This document shows, one piece after another, positions 61,571 to 64,000 of a stretch of 64,000 bases of DNA. The stretch is from Oegoconia quadripuncta. Taxonomy: Eukaryota; Arthropoda; Insecta; Lepidoptera; Autostichidae. Below the pieces are notes generated by a model. The model worked only from the letters and a program-made list of their open reading frames with translations, was not told the DNA's origin and did no database searches. How positions within the stretch are numbered: the first letter of the stretch is position 1; each line of letters opens with the position of its first letter. The stretch is from positions 7,301,501 through 7,365,500 of the forward strand of contig OX438754.1 in NCBI GenBank assembly GCA_949316235.1, given 5' to 3'. A program made the translations under genes and the position numbers.

Positions 61571-61619
61571 ACTTTTTAATCAAGAATTATTCAACTCAGT
61601 TCTACATTAACGGAATTTG

Positions 61620-62430
61620 TTAATTTTCTTAGCTTTCATAACAAATATCTGACACTGCAAGAGCTTGCTAGAATGAAGACATAAAAGTTGTTTATTTTCC
61701 CCTCGTAATGAAATAAAACAACACAATTTATCTTCACTACGAGAAACTCTTAACTAATTTTTCTCACCACGTAGAAATTTCGATTAAAGTGCAAGGGGCG
61801 GAAAATTTCGACGTCTGGCTGTGTTTCATATGCAGCACATAAGCGAGTAAACTCAGGTAATATAAATGTAAATTCACTAAAAGAAACGCATGCAGAGGCT
61901 GCCTTTTCAACACTTCTGCTGGCTTACTGGCAAAGCGTGGGGAGCAATAGAATTGCCTCGGTATTATTTATGTACCAACCACATGTTGTAGTTTATAAAT
62001 GGGGAAACATTTATTTGCTTTTACATTTTTTGTAAATAACTGTGGACTTTGGAGATGAAAATTACTTTACCAAATTGTACTTTATGGATGCCATGAGTAC
62101 TTGTCCTGTTTGAAAATACTAATTAAGCTAATATACACAGGTATTTTATTACCTAAGTTGGTAGAACATAGTGTTTATGAAAATAGTATATATTGGTATT
62201 GATTTTCAAATCAATAATTATTTGTGTTTCTAGATAAATTTATTAAGCTTACAGTATGGGTGATACAGGCAAATGCTGATTATAGAAATGACTACCAACC
62301 TATATTCAGAAAGAAAAACTAATCTTTAAAACCTTGTTTTCTTACTCCGGTAAAGTCTAACTCTAAATGTAGAGGTAACGAGTAATTGTAATTTATTCAT
62401 TTAAAATGAAATCAATTATTTTATGTTTTG
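61620..62430. other. No gene seen
   Basis: No motif is recognised here. Confidence 0.35.
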
Positions 62431-62599
62431 AGAGTTAACATGTAAGATTTTTTACCTGGCGGCAGCAAAAAGCATAAGTTATCTGTTTCACACACATTTG
62501 GAGGTATGTGGGTTCCTTTATATCCCATCGGTTTGCCTCCAGTGCGTGGGAGTCATAGGCTATGTTATGTTTATATGAAACCAACATAGCGGCCATAAT

Positions 62600-63235
62600 A
62601 TAACATAACATAGAATGGCACTGATGTTTCTCTGCAAATCTTACGGAACCACTAGTACCGAAGCTCTCCCAGTATTGGCAGGATATATGGCCAGTTGACC
62701 TCTTCAGGATCTCCATCCAAGGGCGCGCGCCCAACCAGTTCCGTTCCCGCGGTCTCGCGTGCACCGACTTTAGAATAGGCGACATGTCCCGTGTGTCTCG
62801 TCTGTTTTGTGGGACTTGTGCTGAAGTGGGGGACCAACTTATCGCAGGCCCGTTGGGACTGTACAGATAAGGGGAGACAGTTGTACAGGTTTTTCCCTGA
62901 CATCAGGGACCGCATGGCAAAGGGGTGGTTAGAGATAGACCATTGCACATCTCAGTTCTTAACAGGTCACGGGAATTTTAATTGGCCTTTGGCATTCGCC
63001 GAATCACCGAATTGCGATTGTGGCGATAGCGGACCATCATCACATCCCATTTTGAGTGTGGAGTGTGTAAACTGGAGGGAGGAACGTGAATTTACGCTTG
63101 ACGGTCTAAATTCAGTAGTTTGTCCGGTGTTCTACAACGACCTGGTCTCGAACAGACACAATTTACAAGCTTTCAAGCGTTTTCGTCACTCATATTACTG
63201 GCACTACTACTCGCGGTAGCCTTCTGCTACTATCC
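62600..63235 (+). mobile_element. R1-like LINE ORF2 C-terminal region
   Basis: SYGTTSTEALPVLAGY at about 62638-62685 matches the YRT.STDAL.V.AG stretch after the reverse transcriptase in R1-clade ORFs. After a frame change, 62841-63219 encodes RFFPDIRDRMAKGW, DHCTSQFLTGHGNF and CDCGDSGPSSHPILSVEC, the Cys-His knuckle region at the end of such ORFs (C-x-C-...-H-...-C). The end KRFRHSYYWHYYSR and a stop follow. Broken and 5'-truncated. A short ctatgttatgttt inverted repeat flanks 62560-62613. Confidence 0.75.
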
Positions 63236-63239
63236 CCCT

Positions 63240-63750
63240 CACTGCATCTAGGCGCAGTCCGTGGTGTATACAAAGCAGGGGCCCGAGCTTCACTCGACCT
63301 CCTTCCCCATAGGGTTGGTATTACTGCTGTTTGAATTTCATTGGCGAAACTCCCACTTGTCGAGGGGGAAGTGGGAAACTTCTTTTCCTACTTACACGCC
63401 CTATTTCTTTCTTTAATTAGTCTGGGGTCCAAGGTAGCATTAGAATCACGTAGGGCACCGTCTAACTTCAGTAGGCGCCGTGTCGAGTACCACTGTTGAT
63501 CCTGGCTTACAGGAGTTACAGTGGGAGGAGTGTGGAGGCGGGATAGCGGTCATAAATTACGAAATAGTAATAGAGGCGAAAAACTAGCCTATCACTATAC
63601 ACTATATTATTTAAAATGAAAATTATGTTTTCTATTAGACTATTTTATAGCCATTCGCTCCGTTTAAGAAATAACCTGAAAGTTGTTTCAAATCTTTTAG
63701 TTCATTTTTAGCCAGTTGGATTTTAAGATTCCTTTATAAACGTACATACA
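63240..63750. other. Probable 3' UTR of the R1-like LINE, then unassigned sequence
   Basis: Bases 63240-63400 keep the higher G+C of the LINE and may be its 3' UTR. No poly(A) tail is seen. Confidence 0.35.
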
Positions 63751-63754
63751 TAAC

Positions 63755-64000
63755 CTTACCACCTTTATTCCAAGCGAATTGGTCAGAGATCTCAAATGTT
63801 AGCGCTTGGGTATTCCAAACATTAAAAGTTTAATGCTTGGTGCAACCTTCATGGTTCACTTTCTGAAATATACAGAAATGTGATTTAGGGTGAGCCCATC
63901 GCCATTAAAACGTACAAGTCTATCGATGTTTTTCTGTGTAAAGTCGCATATTTGTCTTTTACGATACCCACGGGAAGAGACAGATTGGTTCTTTTTACGT
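63755..64000. repeat. Dispersed repeat shared with 28755-28965, cut by the window edge
   Basis: cacctttattccaagcgaat, tgttagcgcttgggta and gtgagcccatcgccattaaa correspond to the other copy. It ends with acgatacccacgggaagaga, the inverse of the tcttcccgtgggtgtcg core at 51985. Confidence 0.55.

Noticed and set aside
61290..61610. Real small gene of 106 codons
   Set aside because: No family motif and no splice or promoter signal; it contains a perfect palindrome and the area is AT-rich, so chance is likely.

Overview
The window is AT-rich eukaryotic nuclear DNA from an insect, most likely a moth or butterfly (Lepidoptera). That call rests on one spliced gene with short exons and long introns, and on a dense load of Lepidoptera-style interspersed repeats: Jockey-like and RTE-like LINEs, several tRNA-headed SINE families and a 5S-rRNA-headed SINE. 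I see no bacterial, viral, rRNA or functional tRNA genes. The species cannot be named from the sequence.

Bases 1 to about 2060 hold the 5' half of a Jockey-like LINE on the minus strand, cut by the window edge. Its endonuclease and reverse transcriptase frame is broken by a single stop codon.

Bases 2383 to about 24600 hold the one host gene I can support, on the plus strand. It was assembled from eleven or twelve exons whose splice phases all agree. It encodes a secreted chymotrypsin-fold serine protease homologue: signal peptide (exon 1), acidic pro-region (exon 2), the His motif TAAHC (exon 3), the Asp motif DLAL (exon 5) and the Ser motif EDSGAP (exon 10). The activation site and the oxyanion-hole glycine are not conserved, so it may be a non-catalytic homologue. 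Exons 6 and 7 and the start of exon 8 insert about 140 charged, mostly basic residues into the loop after the SWG motif. Exon 8 appears to lack one A in an A-run, which breaks the frame before a core strand. There are two phase-compatible last exons, one basic and Cys-rich (22812-22944) and one acidic (24373-24454), each followed by a poly(A) signal. The introns are full of transposon debris.

Bases 24600 to 64000 contain no gene I can support. They hold 5'-truncated LINE copies, at least six repeat families with tRNA-like or 5S-like heads or shared tails, MITE-like inverted-repeat elements (some nested three deep), tandem duplications, short tandem arrays and several near-perfect foldback sequences. 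An R1-like LINE fragment lies at 62600-63230.

The repeat names used here (LINE-J, LINE-B, LINE-D, LINE-F, SINE-A, SINE-B, SINE-C, SINE-P, 5S-SINE) are local labels for families recognised by comparing copies inside this window. They are not database names.
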